Source of the DNA: Paraburkholderia nodosa
Lineage (GTDB): Bacteria; Pseudomonadota; Gammaproteobacteria; Burkholderiales; Burkholderiaceae
Direction of reading: 5' to 3'
Length of the DNA stretch: 64,000 nt
Assembly: GCF_001718195.1 (NCBI RefSeq)
Contig: NZ_MCNV01000027.1
Location: 33,559-97,558, forward strand
Shown here: positions 1 through 8,559 of the stretch, in pieces
Layout of the letters: every line of letters begins with the position of its first letter
How positions within the stretch are numbered: the first letter of the stretch is position 1
Notes under the pieces: generated by a model
The model's database searches: none
What the model saw: the letters and a program-made list of their open reading frames with translations, nothing else
Told to the model about the DNA's origin: nothing
Program-made: the position numbers and the translations under genes

Positions 1-236
1 ATCCCTTCACGCATGCGGCTGCGGCCGGTACGGCGGAAGACGGGTGGCGCCTTGCCGGCATCCTCCAGGATCGGCAGCGCATCGTCGCGCTGGTGGAAAC
101 GCCTGATGGCGTCGTGACCGCGCAGGCGGGAGAGGCGATCGGCGACGCTCGCGTGCTGGAAATCAGGCCGGCGAGGGTTGTCGTCGCGGCGGGTGGGACG
201 ACGCGCGCGCTCGGCTGGGCGGAGCCGGTGAAATGA
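1..236 (+). CDS. PilP-like pilus assembly protein, C-terminal end (partial)
   Basis: This is the 3' end of an open frame that enters from outside the window (codons in phase from base 3, stop at 234-236). About 77 residues are visible. They form a compact beta-rich segment with the pattern of the PilP/GspC homology domain: an ILQD stretch, a VETPDG turn, then GEAIGD followed by short strands. Its stop overlaps the start of pilQ in an ATGA arrangement, as expected for the last pil gene before pilQ. In the family this periplasmic lipoprotein links the inner-membrane PilMNO platform to the PilQ secretin. The assignment rests mostly on position and weak pattern match, since the N-terminal lipobox is outside the window. 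Confidence 0.6.
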   Translation, partial: PFTHAAAAGTAEDGWRLAGILQDRQRIVALVETPDGVVTAQAGEAIGDARVLEIRPARVVVAAGGTTRALGWAEPVK

Positions 237-1843
237 GCGCGCTGAAGCGGACCGTTGCCGTCCTCGCCCCGTTGATGGTGAGTGTTGCCGCGGGCGCTGC
301 ATGGGCCGCGGTGCCTCAGCCTCGGCCTGGGTGGGCACATTCGCCGGCGGCGCTCGCGCACTACGAAGTGCCGCCGTTGCCCGATGGTGCGGCGGAGCCC
401 GCAGCGAAACAGTGGACCGCCAATCCGTTCGTAGGAGGCAGCGATGCCCCGATGCCCGAAGACGTTTCGCAGGCACTCGCAGACGGCGGCGCTCACGTAT
501 CCCAACCCGCAGCCGAACCTTCGCGCGAACCCGGCGACGCGTCGGCAGCCGGGCCGCTCGAAGGGCCGCCCGTACCGCTGCGCGCGCCGATGCGGCTTGG
601 CGACGCGGCGGCAGACAACGACGGTTTGCCGCCAAACCGGCCGATCACGCTCAACTTCCAGCGCGCTGAAATCATCGCCGTTCTGCAAGCGTTCGCCCAG
701 TTCACGAAGCTCAATATCGTCGCAAGCGAACGAGCGCGCGGCCAGGTGACGTTGCGCCTCGACCGCGTGCCGTGGCGTACCGCGTTCGACCTGCTGCTCG
801 AGGCGAACGGCCTGGCGATGTCGCGCATCGGCGATGTGATCTGGGTCGCGCCCGCCGCGGAGCTGGCGGCGCGCGAGCGGCAGCGTTACGAGGCGCACGC
901 CCGGGCCGCGGAGCTGGAGCCGCTCGCCAGCCGCTCGTTCGAGCTGCATTACGCGCGCGCCGAGGAATTGCGGCGTTTCCTGACAGGCACGGGGTCACAG
1001 CGCGCACTCTCGAAGCGCGGCACGGCGGTGGCGGACGCGCGCACGAACCTCCTTTTCGTCACCGACCTGCCGGCGCGACTCGACCAGATCAGCGAGCTCG
1101 TGTGGCGGCTCGACGCGCCCGCGCGTCAGGTGCTGATCGAGGCGCGCATCGTCGAAGGAGACGAGGGGCTGTCGCGCGAGCTGGGCGTGCGTCTTGGCGT
1201 AACGCCGGTGAGTGTGGACGGCTCGACGGCCCGCGGCTTGACCGCCCGAGCCGACGGCACGGTGTACGACCTCGCGGCGGGCCCGATTTCCGGCTTCGAG
1301 CCTGCAGGCCTTGGGCTCACGCTGCTGGCCGCGCGCGCCACGCGCCTGCTCGACATCCAGTTGAGCGCGCTCGAGGCCGAAGGGCGCGGGCGCGTGGTGT
1401 CGAGTCCGCGCGTCGTCACCGCCGACCGCACGAAGGCCGTCGTCGAGCAGGGCACCGAGCTGCCTTATCAGGCCAAGGTCGGGCAGGGCGTTTCGGGCGT
1501 GCAGTTCCGGCGCGCAAGCCTGAAACTCGAAGTCGAGCCGCAGATCACACCCGATGGCCGCGTGATACTCGACCTCGATGTGGCGAAGGACAGTGTCGGC
1601 GAGCAAACGGCCGCCGGGCCTGCAATTAACACCAAACACGTGCAGACGCGCGTGGAAATCGAGGACGGCGGGACGGTCTCAATTGGCGGCATCGACGCGA
1701 CGGATGACCGCGATGATGTGACGCGCGTGCCACTCCTGGGCAAAATACCGGTTCTGGGCGCGCTTTTTTCGCATCGCGCGCACCGGAATCAACGCAGCGA
1801 GCTGGTGGTATTCATCACGCCGCGCGTCGTGGAGCCGAATTGA
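233..1843 (+). CDS. pilQ: Type IV pilus secretin PilQ
   Basis: Outer-membrane secretin that forms the channel for the type IV pilus fibre. The 536-residue product has a signal peptide of about 25 residues ending in AAWA, and a proline/alanine-rich stretch to about residue 130. A secretin/TonB short N-terminal (STN) domain follows at about 135-200, then a secretin N1-type domain, and the secretin core from about 300. The core shows a VEARIVE strand, SSPRVVT, VEPQITPDG and the terminal VPLLGKIPVLGALF segment with LVVFITPRVV. It is shorter than the roughly 700-residue Pseudomonas PilQ because it lacks N-terminal AMIN repeats. The start overlaps the upstream pil gene by 4 bases, so the two are translationally coupled. 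aroK and aroB follow, the classical pilMNOPQ-aroKB order. Confidence 0.93.
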   Translation: MSALKRTVAVLAPLMVSVAAGAAWAAVPQPRPGWAHSPAALAHYEVPPLPDGAAEPAAKQWTANPFVGGSDAPMPEDVSQALADGGAHVSQPAAEPSREPGDASAAGPLEGPPVPLRAPMRLGDAAADNDGLPPNRPITLNFQRAEIIAVLQAFAQFTKLNIVASERARGQVTLRLDRVPWRTAFDLLLEANGLAMSRIGDVIWVAPAAELAARERQRYEAHARAAELEPLASRSFELHYARAEELRRFLTGTGSQRALSKRGTAVADARTNLLFVTDLPARLDQISELVWRLDAPARQVLIEARIVEGDEGLSRELGVRLGVTPVSVDGSTARGLTARADGTVYDLAAGPISGFEPAGLGLTLLAARATRLLDIQLSALEAEGRGRVVSSPRVVTADRTKAVVEQGTELPYQAKVGQGVSGVQFRRASLKLEVEPQITPDGRVILDLDVAKDSVGEQTAAGPAINTKHVQTRVEIEDGGTVSIGGIDATDDRDDVTRVPLLGKIPVLGALFSHRAHRNQRSELVVFITPRVVEPN

Positions 1844-1862
1844 CCCTGATTGATCGGGCGAC

Positions 1863-1900
1863 CCGGCCGCAAGCGCGAAGCCGCATGCTTGCGGGGCCGG
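1863..1900 (+). other. Stem-loop between pilQ and aroK
   Basis: A 12-base arm at 1863-1874 pairs with 1887-1900, with two unpaired G residues in the right arm and a 12-base loop. There is no U tract after it, so it is not a convincing intrinsic terminator. It could be an mRNA processing or stability hairpin between the pil and aro genes. Confidence 0.4.
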
Positions 1901-1980
1901 AACACCGAGGCCGCAGGCTCGACAATGCCGCCGCTTTGCCAGTAAGCTGCGGCACCAACCTTTCGTAGGAAACGCTGCAA

Positions 1981-2529
1981 GTGCGGGACGCAAACGCCAA
2001 TGTATTTTTCGTAGGGCTCATGGGCGCCGGCAAGACGACCGTGGGCCGGGCGGTCGCGCGCCGGTTGGAGCGCCCGTTCTTCGACTCCGATCACGAGATC
2101 GAGGCGCGCACGGGCGCGCGCATCCCGGTGATCTTCGAACTCGAAGGCGAAGCGGGCTTTCGCGACCGCGAGGCCCAGATGATCGAAGAGCTCACGGGGC
2201 GTGAAGGCATCGTCCTCGCGACCGGCGGCGGCGCGGTGCTGCGGCCCGAGAATCGCGCGGCGCTCAAGGCGCGCGGCTTCGTCGTGTATCTGCGCGCGCA
2301 TCCGCACGACCTGTGGCTGCGCACGCGGCGCGACAAGAATCGTCCGCTCCTGCAAACCGAAGACCCCAAGGCGCGGCTCGAAGCGCTCTACGAAGTGCGC
2401 GACCCGCTGTATCGCGAAGTCGCGGACTTCGTGATCGAAACCGGCCGGCCTTCCGTCAACGGACTCGTCAACATGGTGCTGATGCAGCTCGACATGGCCG
2501 GCGTCGTGCGGGCCACTGCGCGCGAGTAG
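1981..2529 (+). CDS. aroK: Shikimate kinase AroK
   Basis: Phosphorylates shikimate to shikimate 3-phosphate in the chorismate pathway, in the cytoplasm. The 182-residue product has the P-loop GLMGAGKTTVG near residue 12, the shikimate-binding DSDHEIE segment, FRDRE, and the LATGGGAV loop, all in the usual order and spacing. Length is normal. The start is a GTG with an AGGA about 11 bases upstream; no ATG fits better before the P-loop. It lies 137 bases after pilQ and directly before aroB, the conserved aroKB pair. Confidence 0.95.
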   Translation: MRDANANVFFVGLMGAGKTTVGRAVARRLERPFFDSDHEIEARTGARIPVIFELEGEAGFRDREAQMIEELTGREGIVLATGGGAVLRPENRAALKARGFVVYLRAHPHDLWLRTRRDKNRPLLQTEDPKARLEALYEVRDPLYREVADFVIETGRPSVNGLVNMVLMQLDMAGVVRATARE

Positions 2530-2604
2530 GGCGCAGGTGGCGCAGTGAGTCGCGCAGTGAGTCGTGAAGCAGGCAGTGCATCGGAAACCCAAAAGATTCA
2601 GAGC

Positions 2605-3687
2605 ATGATTACCGTCAACGTCGAACTGGGCGAGCGCGCCTACCCCATCCATATCGGCTCCGGCCTGATCGGTCAGACGGCGCTCTTCGCGCCTCATATC
2701 GCCGGCAAGTCGGTCACGATCGTGACGAACACCGTCGTCGATCCGCTCTACGGCGAGACGCTGCGCACCGCGCTCGCGCCGCTCGGCAAGGACGTCAATA
2801 CGGTGGTGCTGCCCGATGGCGAGGCGCACAAGAACTGGGAAACGCTCAACGAGATCTTCGACGCGCTGCTCACCTCGCGCGCCGACCGCAAGACCACGCT
2901 CATCGCGCTGGGCGGCGGCGTGACGGGCGACATGACGGGTTTCGCGGCCGCCTGCTACATGCGCGGCGTGCCGTTCATCCAGGTGCCGACCACGCTGCTT
3001 TCGCAGGTCGATTCGTCGGTGGGCGGCAAGACGGGCATCAATCATCCGCTCGGCAAGAACATGATCGGCGCGTTCTACCAGCCGCAGGCCGTGATCGCCG
3101 ACATCGGCGCGCTCGCCACGCTGCCGGAGCGCGAGCTGGCGGCGGGCATCGCCGAGGTCATCAAGACCGGCGCAATCGCCGATGCCGAATTCTTCGACTG
3201 GATCGAAGCCAACGTCGAATCGCTCAACCGTTGCGAGCCCGAAGCGCTCGCGCACGCCGTCAAGCGCTCGTGCGAGATCAAGGCATCGGTCGTGGCCGCC
3301 GACGAGCGCGAGGGCGGCCTGCGCGCCATCCTCAACTTCGGCCATACGTTCGGCCACGCGATCGAGGCCGGGCTCGGCTACGGCGAGTGGCTGCACGGCG
3401 AGGCGGTGGGCTGCGGCATGGTGATGGCGGCGGACCTTTCGGTGCGCATGGGCATGCTCGACGAAGCCTCGCGCACGCGCCTCGTGCGCGTGGTCGAGGC
3501 CGCGAAGCTGCCGGTGCGTGCGCCCGCGCTCGGCGCGGACCGCTATGTCGAGCTGATGCAGGTCGACAAGAAGGCCGAGGGCGGGGCGATCAAGTTCATC
3601 CTGCTCAAGCGCTTCGGCGAGACGCACATCGGCCGCGCGCCCGACGAAGCCGTGCAGGCCACGCTCGCCGCCGCGACGCAGAGCTGA
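2605..3687 (+). CDS. aroB: 3-dehydroquinate synthase AroB
   Basis: Converts DAHP to 3-dehydroquinate, the second step of the shikimate pathway, using NAD and a divalent metal. I chose the ATG at 2605, giving MITVNVELGERAYPI and 360 residues, the usual AroB beginning and length. The frame is open 20 codons upstream to a GTG at 2545, but that segment does not look like AroB. The NAD-binding GGGVTGD motif, the PTTLLSQVDSSVGGKTG segment and the metal-binding NFGHTFGHAIE region are intact. It follows aroK closely and is probably co-transcribed with it. Confidence 0.95.
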   Translation: MITVNVELGERAYPIHIGSGLIGQTALFAPHIAGKSVTIVTNTVVDPLYGETLRTALAPLGKDVNTVVLPDGEAHKNWETLNEIFDALLTSRADRKTTLIALGGGVTGDMTGFAAACYMRGVPFIQVPTTLLSQVDSSVGGKTGINHPLGKNMIGAFYQPQAVIADIGALATLPERELAAGIAEVIKTGAIADAEFFDWIEANVESLNRCEPEALAHAVKRSCEIKASVVAADEREGGLRAILNFGHTFGHAIEAGLGYGEWLHGEAVGCGMVMAADLSVRMGMLDEASRTRLVRVVEAAKLPVRAPALGADRYVELMQVDKKAEGGAIKFILLKRFGETHIGRAPDEAVQATLAAATQS

Positions 3688-3721
3688 GGCGGCGCCGGCG
3701 ACAACCCCTTGCGGAGGAACG

Positions 3722-4948
3722 GTGAGCGACACCCGCAGCGACAACCGTAGTGATCCCCGTAGTGTTCAGGAAGGTAACGACGCGCATGGCGGCGACGCCA
3801 GCGCCGCGCTGATCGCGTCATTCGAGGCGGGCCTCGCGCCTTACGCGGCGCACGCCTCGCGCACGCGCGGGCGGCGCTATCCCGAGCCGCCGCCCGCCGC
3901 GCGCAGCGAGTTCCAGCGCGATCGCGACCGCATCGTCCATTCCACGGCGTTTCGCCGCCTCGAGTACAAGACCCAGGTGTTCGTGAATCACGAGGGCGAT
4001 CTCTTTCGCACGCGGCTCACGCACAGCCTGGAAGTCGCGCAGATCGCCCGCTCGGTCGCCCGTAACCTGCGCGTGAACGAGGATCTGGTCGAGGCGATCT
4101 CGCTCGCCCACGACCTCGGCCATACGCCGTTCGGCCATGCGGGCCAGGACGCGCTCAACGAGTGCATGCGCGAGCACGGTGGCTTCGAGCACAATCTCCA
4201 GAGTCTCGCGGTCGTGGACGAGCTCGAAGAGCACTACGGCGCGTTCGACGGCCTGAACCTGTGCTTCGAGACGCGCGAAGGCATTCTCAAGCACTGCTCG
4301 CGTGAGCATGCGAGGCATCTGGGCGATCTGGGTGAGCGTTTTCTGCTCGGCCGGCAACCGTCCATCGAAGCGCAGATCGCCAACATCGCCGACGAAATCG
4401 CCTATAACAACCACGACGTCGACGACGGCTTGCGCTCGGGCCTGCTCACCATCGAGCAACTCGCCGAGGTCGAGCTCTGGCAAACGCACTACGACGCCGC
4501 GCGCGCCGAATATCCGCAGATCGAGGGCCGTCGGCTGATTCACGAGACGGTGCGGCGCATCATCAACACGCTGATCGTCGATCTGATCGGGCAGACGCGG
4601 CGCAATCTCGCCGAGTGCGCGCCGCAGTCGCTCGACGACGTGCGCGCGGCGCCTGCGCTCGTCGCGCACAGCGAGCGCGTGGCCGCGCAGGCGGCGGCGC
4701 TCAAGCGCTTCCTGTACCGCAACCTGTACCGCCACTATCGCGTGATGCGCATGGCCAACAAGGCGCGGCGCGTGGTGAAGGGGCTGTTCGAGGCGTTCAG
4801 CGAAGACTCGCGCCTGTTGCCGCCGCCGTACCAGACGCAGGACGCCGCCCTGCAGCCGCGGCTGATCGCGCATTACATCGCGGGCATGACCGACCGCTAT
4901 GCCCTGAAGGAGTACCGCCGCCTCTTCGTCGTCGCCGATGACGTTTGA
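3722..4948 (+). CDS. dgt: Deoxyguanosinetriphosphate triphosphohydrolase-like protein
   Basis: HD-superfamily nucleotide hydrolase of the dGTPase-like (type 2) subfamily, thought to cleave dNTPs to nucleoside and triphosphate. The 408-residue product has a variable N-terminus of about 50 residues, then FRRLEYKTQV and the metal-binding residues H in RLTHSLEVAQ and HD in SLAHDLGHTPFGHAG, followed by a helical domain with IADEIAYNNHD. The start is a GTG with a GGAGG ribosome site about 8 bases before it. It lies 35 bases after aroB, likely in the same transcript, as is common in Burkholderiaceae. Which dNTP is cleaved cannot be told from sequence. Confidence 0.9.
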   Translation: MSDTRSDNRSDPRSVQEGNDAHGGDASAALIASFEAGLAPYAAHASRTRGRRYPEPPPAARSEFQRDRDRIVHSTAFRRLEYKTQVFVNHEGDLFRTRLTHSLEVAQIARSVARNLRVNEDLVEAISLAHDLGHTPFGHAGQDALNECMREHGGFEHNLQSLAVVDELEEHYGAFDGLNLCFETREGILKHCSREHARHLGDLGERFLLGRQPSIEAQIANIADEIAYNNHDVDDGLRSGLLTIEQLAEVELWQTHYDAARAEYPQIEGRRLIHETVRRIINTLIVDLIGQTRRNLAECAPQSLDDVRAAPALVAHSERVAAQAAALKRFLYRNLYRHYRVMRMANKARRVVKGLFEAFSEDSRLLPPPYQTQDAALQPRLIAHYIAGMTDRYALKEYRRLFVVADDV

Positions 4949-4996
4949 GGGCGCGGCTCGCCCCTCTCACCGCCCCTGCCGATTCCGGGAGCCGAT

Positions 4997-5755
4997 TTGA
5001 TCAAGTCCTGGCCGTATCCGCGCGTTGCCGCGCACCGAGGGGGCGGCACGCTCGCGCCCGAGAACACCCTGGCGGGTCTGCACACCGGCGCGAGCCTCGG
5101 CCATAAGATGGTCGAGTTCGACGCCAGGCTCTCCGTCGACAACGTCGCGTTCCTGCTCCATGACGACTCGGTGAATCGCACGTCGAGCGGGCACGGCGCG
5201 GCCGCGTCCATGCGCTATGCGGAACTTGCCGCGTTGGACGCGGGCAGCTGGCGGGACGCGCGTTTTGCGGGCGAGCCAATGCCGACGCTCGCTCAAGTCG
5301 CAGCGTGTTGTCGCGAGCTGGGGCTTGCGGCGAATGTCGAGATCAAGCCCTGCGCGGGTCGCGACGTGGAGACAGGGCGCATTGTCGGCGCCGAAACGGC
5401 GCGCCTATGGGAGAGCGAAGCGCGGGCAGGCACGCCGCCTTTGCTGTCGTCGTTCTCTTATGCGGCGCTCGAGGCGGCGCGCGAAAGCGCGCCGGAACTG
5501 CCGCGCGGGCTGCTATTCGAGCGGGTGCCCGCCGACTGGCGCGAGCAGACGGCGGCGCTCGAGTGTGTGTCGCTTCATGCGAGCCATCGCCATCTGGACG
5601 AGGCGCTCGTCGAGCGCATCAAGTCGGCGGGGCTTTTCATCCTCGCCTATACGGTGAACGAACTCGACCGCGCTCGCCAACTCGTGAGCTGGGGCGTCGA
5701 TACGGTCTGCACCGACCGTATCGACCTGATCGGGCCGCACGCGCTCGACGCCTGA
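4997..5755 (+). CDS. ugpQ: Glycerophosphodiester phosphodiesterase
   Basis: Hydrolyses glycerophosphodiesters to sn-glycerol 3-phosphate and an alcohol. The 252-residue product is a single GDPD TIM barrel without a signal peptide, so it is the cytoplasmic UgpQ type. The catalytic HRGG near residue 14, the APENTLAG loop, the LHDDSVNRT segment, the NVEIKP strand and the C-terminal VNELDRARQLVSWGVDTVCTD region are all present. The start appears to be TTG at 4997 after a GGGAG ribosome site; no other start precedes the conserved N-terminus. It ends the plus-strand run that began with pilQ. Confidence 0.92.
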   Translation: MIKSWPYPRVAAHRGGGTLAPENTLAGLHTGASLGHKMVEFDARLSVDNVAFLLHDDSVNRTSSGHGAAASMRYAELAALDAGSWRDARFAGEPMPTLAQVAACCRELGLAANVEIKPCAGRDVETGRIVGAETARLWESEARAGTPPLLSSFSYAALEAARESAPELPRGLLFERVPADWREQTAALECVSLHASHRHLDEALVERIKSAGLFILAYTVNELDRARQLVSWGVDTVCTDRIDLIGPHALDA

Positions 5756-5791
5756 GGGCCCGGGCCGGGCGGCCGGTGCCCGGCTCCTCCT

Positions 5792-6166
5792 TCAGCGGCG
5801 CGAGAGCAGCGCGCCCAGTACCAGCGCGACGCCGCCGGCAATCGCTACGGCCTGCCAGGGATTGCGGTGTACGTAGTCGTCGGCGCCGGCGATGGCCGCG
5901 TCAGTGTGGTCGCGCGCGGCTGCACGCGCGACTTCGAGCCGCTCGCGGGCGGCGTCCAGACGCTTGCGGATGTCGGCGCGCAGCGCAGCTGCATCGGCCT
6001 GGGTTCCTTCGCCCAGCGTGTTTTCCAGCTCGGCGAGCAGATCACGCAACTCGTCGGTGATATCGGCGGCGGCGCTGCGGCCGCGGCGTGCAATGCGCCG
6101 CGCGTGTCGGCTCGTGCGCGTCCAGGAATCTCCGAGGGCTTCTCGCGTGTTCGGAAAGGCGCTCAT
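5792..6166 (-). CDS. DUF883 family (ElaB/YqjD-like) membrane protein
   Basis: Product of 124 residues, beginning at the ATG whose complement is 6164-6166, with a GGAG ribosome site 6 bases upstream. The frame stays open further upstream but has no plausible start. The middle is a long amphipathic, alanine- and charge-rich helix (about 35-95). The C-terminus has DDYVHRNPWQAVAIAGG and a single hydrophobic segment ending in SRR. This is the DUF883 pattern of E. coli ElaB/YqjD/YgaM, tail-anchored inner-membrane proteins reported to bind ribosomes in stationary phase. The molecular role here is not established. It converges with the plus-strand ugpQ. Confidence 0.85.
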   Translation of the reverse strand: MSAFPNTREALGDSWTRTSRHARRIARRGRSAAADITDELRDLLAELENTLGEGTQADAAALRADIRKRLDAARERLEVARAAARDHTDAAIAGADDYVHRNPWQAVAIAGGVALVLGALLSRR

Positions 6167-6540
6167 GTATGGCTCCGTCGTTGAAAAGTCACAGGTAAAA
6201 GGCTCGCCGCGGCGCGCACGAAAAAGGGCGCGGCAGGGCGAGGACCGGAGTGCAAGTATTGCGCAATTCCAGTGCCCGAGCCTTGAACGCGCGCAGCGAG
6301 CCGGGCGCAAACGCCCGCCAGGCGGGGCTTCCTTCTCTGGTGACAAAACAGGTGATTACGGGGACAGCACGCTTTTTCCCAGAGGCATAGAATCAGGATA
6401 AGCCCATGCGAAGGCGGGGAAAATCGATGGAGACGCGAAGACGGGAAGGGCACGGCCGGGCGGGAAACGCCGCCCTCCGCCAGACGCCGCAAGGGCGAGG
6501 CGAAGGGCCGGCGCGAGGTGGTGCGGGGCGCCGAAGGGCG
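6167..6540. other. Intergenic region between ompW end and DUF883 gene start
   Basis: About 370 bases, with both flanking genes on the minus strand. It must hold the ompW 3' end and the DUF883 promoter and leader. I see no convincing gene and no strong intrinsic terminator. Only a loose GC-rich inverted repeat near 6483-6520 and weak, unscored minus-strand promoter-like sequence near 6390-6410 were noticed. Confidence 0.35.
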
Positions 6541-7260
6541 TCAGAAGTTGTAGCCGACCTTCAGGTACGTCACGAGCGGGTTCAGGTGAATCTTCGATTC
6601 CGCGACTCGCTGCGTGCCGAACTGGTTGTTCAGCGTCGTGTGGTACGTGGCCGTCACGTTGATCGGGATGTACGAGAGCGAGAAACCGGCGAACCAGTGC
6701 TTCGTGAAGTTGTAGTTGAAGCCCAGGTTAAACACGGGGGCCCAGGAACGATCCGTCGAAACACTGGTCGGACCCCCAAGCCTCTCTTGTTCAAAGGCGC
6801 CGTTGGTGATCTTCGCGTCGGTGAACCAGGCGTAGGTCACGCCGACGCCGAGGTAAGGACGGAATTTGGCTTCCGGGCTGTTGAAGTAGTACTTGAACAG
6901 CAGCGCGGGGCTCCACAGTTTTGCCGAGCCGACCTTGCCGTAGCTGCTGAACATGCCGCCGCCGGAAATATCGAACTTCGGCGGAATGCCGAGTTCGGCT
7001 TCGGTCGCGAAGTGGTCGGTGATGTAGTAGCCGAGGGAGAAGCCCACGGTGTCGGCCGAGCCGACGCTGGCGCCGGTGTTCGGAATGGCCATGTTGACGG
7101 GCGTGCCGCCGACACTGTCGATCTTGAGCGGATCGCTGGTGTCCTGCGGCATGAAGCGGAACCAGCCGGTGGTGACGTAGAACGTGTTTGCGGATTGTGC
7201 GTGTGCCGCCGTGAAACTGGCGAGCGCGGCGACCCCTGCCAGCGCCTGTTTTAATTTCAT
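6541..7260 (-). CDS. ompW: OmpW family outer membrane protein
   Basis: Small outer-membrane beta-barrel of the OmpW family, which forms a narrow hydrophobic channel. The 239-residue precursor has a signal peptide of about 22 residues (ending TAAHA) and repeated alternating hydrophobic strands. Family segments such as LGYYITDHFATEAELGIPP, SPALLFKYYF, RPYLGVGVTYAWF and LNPLVTYLKVGYNF are visible, ending in the terminal phenylalanine required for BAM insertion. A strong GGAGGAG ribosome site precedes the ATG. The gene stands alone on the minus strand; substrate is unknown. Confidence 0.92.
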   Translation of the reverse strand: MKLKQALAGVAALASFTAAHAQSANTFYVTTGWFRFMPQDTSDPLKIDSVGGTPVNMAIPNTGASVGSADTVGFSLGYYITDHFATEAELGIPPKFDISGGGMFSSYGKVGSAKLWSPALLFKYYFNSPEAKFRPYLGVGVTYAWFTDAKITNGAFEQERLGGPTSVSTDRSWAPVFNLGFNYNFTKHWFAGFSLSYIPINVTATYHTTLNNQFGTQRVAESKIHLNPLVTYLKVGYNF

Positions 7261-7449
7261 ATTAATTGCTCCTCCATGAAAGGCCCGCTCATTATGAACA
7301 CAACGTTTGCAACAAACCAGACGCGACCGTTAGAGCTTTTTTACTAAGCGCCGCGAGCTTTCCGCCGAAGCCGCATGCCAGCGAGAACTAGCGCTGGTGG
7401 GGCCTGGCGGGTCTGCGGGTATTCACCAACGGAACCAGGAAAATCGAGC

Positions 7450-8484
7450 ATGGCACGGCTTGCACGTCTTTATGTTCCCGATCAGCCACAGCATGTGATC
7501 CTGCGCGGACTCGATCAGCAGCCCGCGTTCGTCGATGACCAGGACTACGAACTGTTCATCGACTGCCTGAAGGCCGCGGCGCGCGATCATCATCTGGCGG
7601 TGCATGCGTGGGTTTTGATGCCCGGCGCGGTGCAACTGCTCGTCACGCCTTCCGACGAATCCAGCCTGCCCAAGGCAATGCAGGCGGTCGGCCGGCGCTA
7701 CGTGGCGCATTTCAACCGGCGCTATGCGCGTCGCGGCACGCTCTGGGAGGGGCGCTACCGCGCGACGGTCATCGAGGGCGAGCGCTTCTTCCTGCTGGCG
7801 AGCCGCGTCGTCGAGCTCGCACCGGTGCGCAGCCACCTCGTGACGGCGCCCGAAGACTATCGATGGTCGAGCTACCGGCATCACATCGGCCTCACCGTCG
7901 ACAGCCTCATCACCGACCATCCGCTGTACTGGGCGCTCGGCAATACGCCTTTCGAGCGTCAGCGCGCGTATCGCGAACTCTGCGAGCAGGTGCTCGACGA
8001 ACGCGAAACGACACAGCTCATGCAGGCCACGCTCAAGGGCTGGGTGCTCGGCAGCGACACGTACCGCGATTGGGCGTCGCGCACGGCGAACCGGCGCGTC
8101 TCGCCGCTGCCGCGTGGGCGCCCGCGCAAGGTGCGCGAGGCGCCAGGCACGCCTGCGGCGACGCCGGGCGCCGTTGGCGCCGCGGCCACCGCGAGCCCGG
8201 CTTCGACGCCTGCGGCCGGATCGGGCGGGGCCGGTGGTCAGCCGGCGAGCCATGGCGCGACTCAATCTGGCCCCCATTCTACCTCGCACGCCGGCGCCAA
8301 CCCGGCCGGCTCGACCTCGACGCAGGGAGGAGGTCACCCTGGGAGTGGTTCCGCTACAACATCGGGTGGAAATCCGGGTGGCGCGGGCGGCCATTCCGGT
8401 GGTTCACAGGGTTCCGGCAACGGGGGCTCCTCCGGTTCGAGTTCGGAACACGACGAACGCAAGCCGGGCACCGGCACTCACTGA
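7450..8484 (+). CDS. RAYT-like Y1-transposase-fold protein, catalytic residues lost
   Basis: Product of 344 residues related to REP-associated tyrosine transposases. The first 220 residues keep the family frame: an RLARLYVPDQPQHVILRG start, HAWVLMP, LWEGRYRATV and PEDYRWSSYRHHIG. The signature residues are replaced, however. The HUH motif normally reading MPNHVHLL is MPGAVQLL (A60, V61, Q62), and the position of the catalytic tyrosine in the usual RYIELNPVR is a valine (R119-V120-V121-ELAPVR). A basic segment with PRGRPRKVRE (221-230) is followed by about 110 residues of Gly/Ser/Thr/Pro-rich low complexity. I chose ATG 7450, where homology begins. I infer a domesticated DNA-binding protein rather than an active transposase. 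It lies just upstream of gltB. Confidence 0.82.
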   Translation: MARLARLYVPDQPQHVILRGLDQQPAFVDDQDYELFIDCLKAAARDHHLAVHAWVLMPGAVQLLVTPSDESSLPKAMQAVGRRYVAHFNRRYARRGTLWEGRYRATVIEGERFFLLASRVVELAPVRSHLVTAPEDYRWSSYRHHIGLTVDSLITDHPLYWALGNTPFERQRAYRELCEQVLDERETTQLMQATLKGWVLGSDTYRDWASRTANRRVSPLPRGRPRKVREAPGTPAATPGAVGAAATASPASTPAAGSGGAGGQPASHGATQSGPHSTSHAGANPAGSTSTQGGGHPGSGSATTSGGNPGGAGGHSGGSQGSGNGGSSGSSSEHDERKPGTGTH

Positions 8485-8513
8485 TTGCTTTTCGGATCAA
8501 GTGTTTACGAAAT

Positions 8514-8544
8514 AAACGGCATCCCCGGATGCCGTTTTCTTTTG
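8514..8544 (+). terminator. Intrinsic terminator after the RAYT-like gene
   Basis: Perfect 11-base arms at 8514-8524 and 8527-8537 are followed by TTTTCTTTT. The hairpin ends 30-60 bases after the RAYT-like stop codon and should separate it from gltB transcription. Confidence 0.8.
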
Positions 8545-8559
8545 CCCGAATTTAATATG

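Noticed and set aside
1789..3744. A 651-codon minus-strand frame opposite aroK and aroB.
   Set aside because: Antisense shadow of two recognised genes; no ribosome site or domain seen.
3818..4873. A 351-codon minus-strand frame opposite the dGTPase-like gene.
   Set aside because: Mirror of a conserved HD-domain gene with third-position GC bias; composition not protein-like.
5756..5791. GC-rich hairpin after ugpQ as a terminator.
   Set aside because: The arms are imperfect and no U tract follows on either strand.
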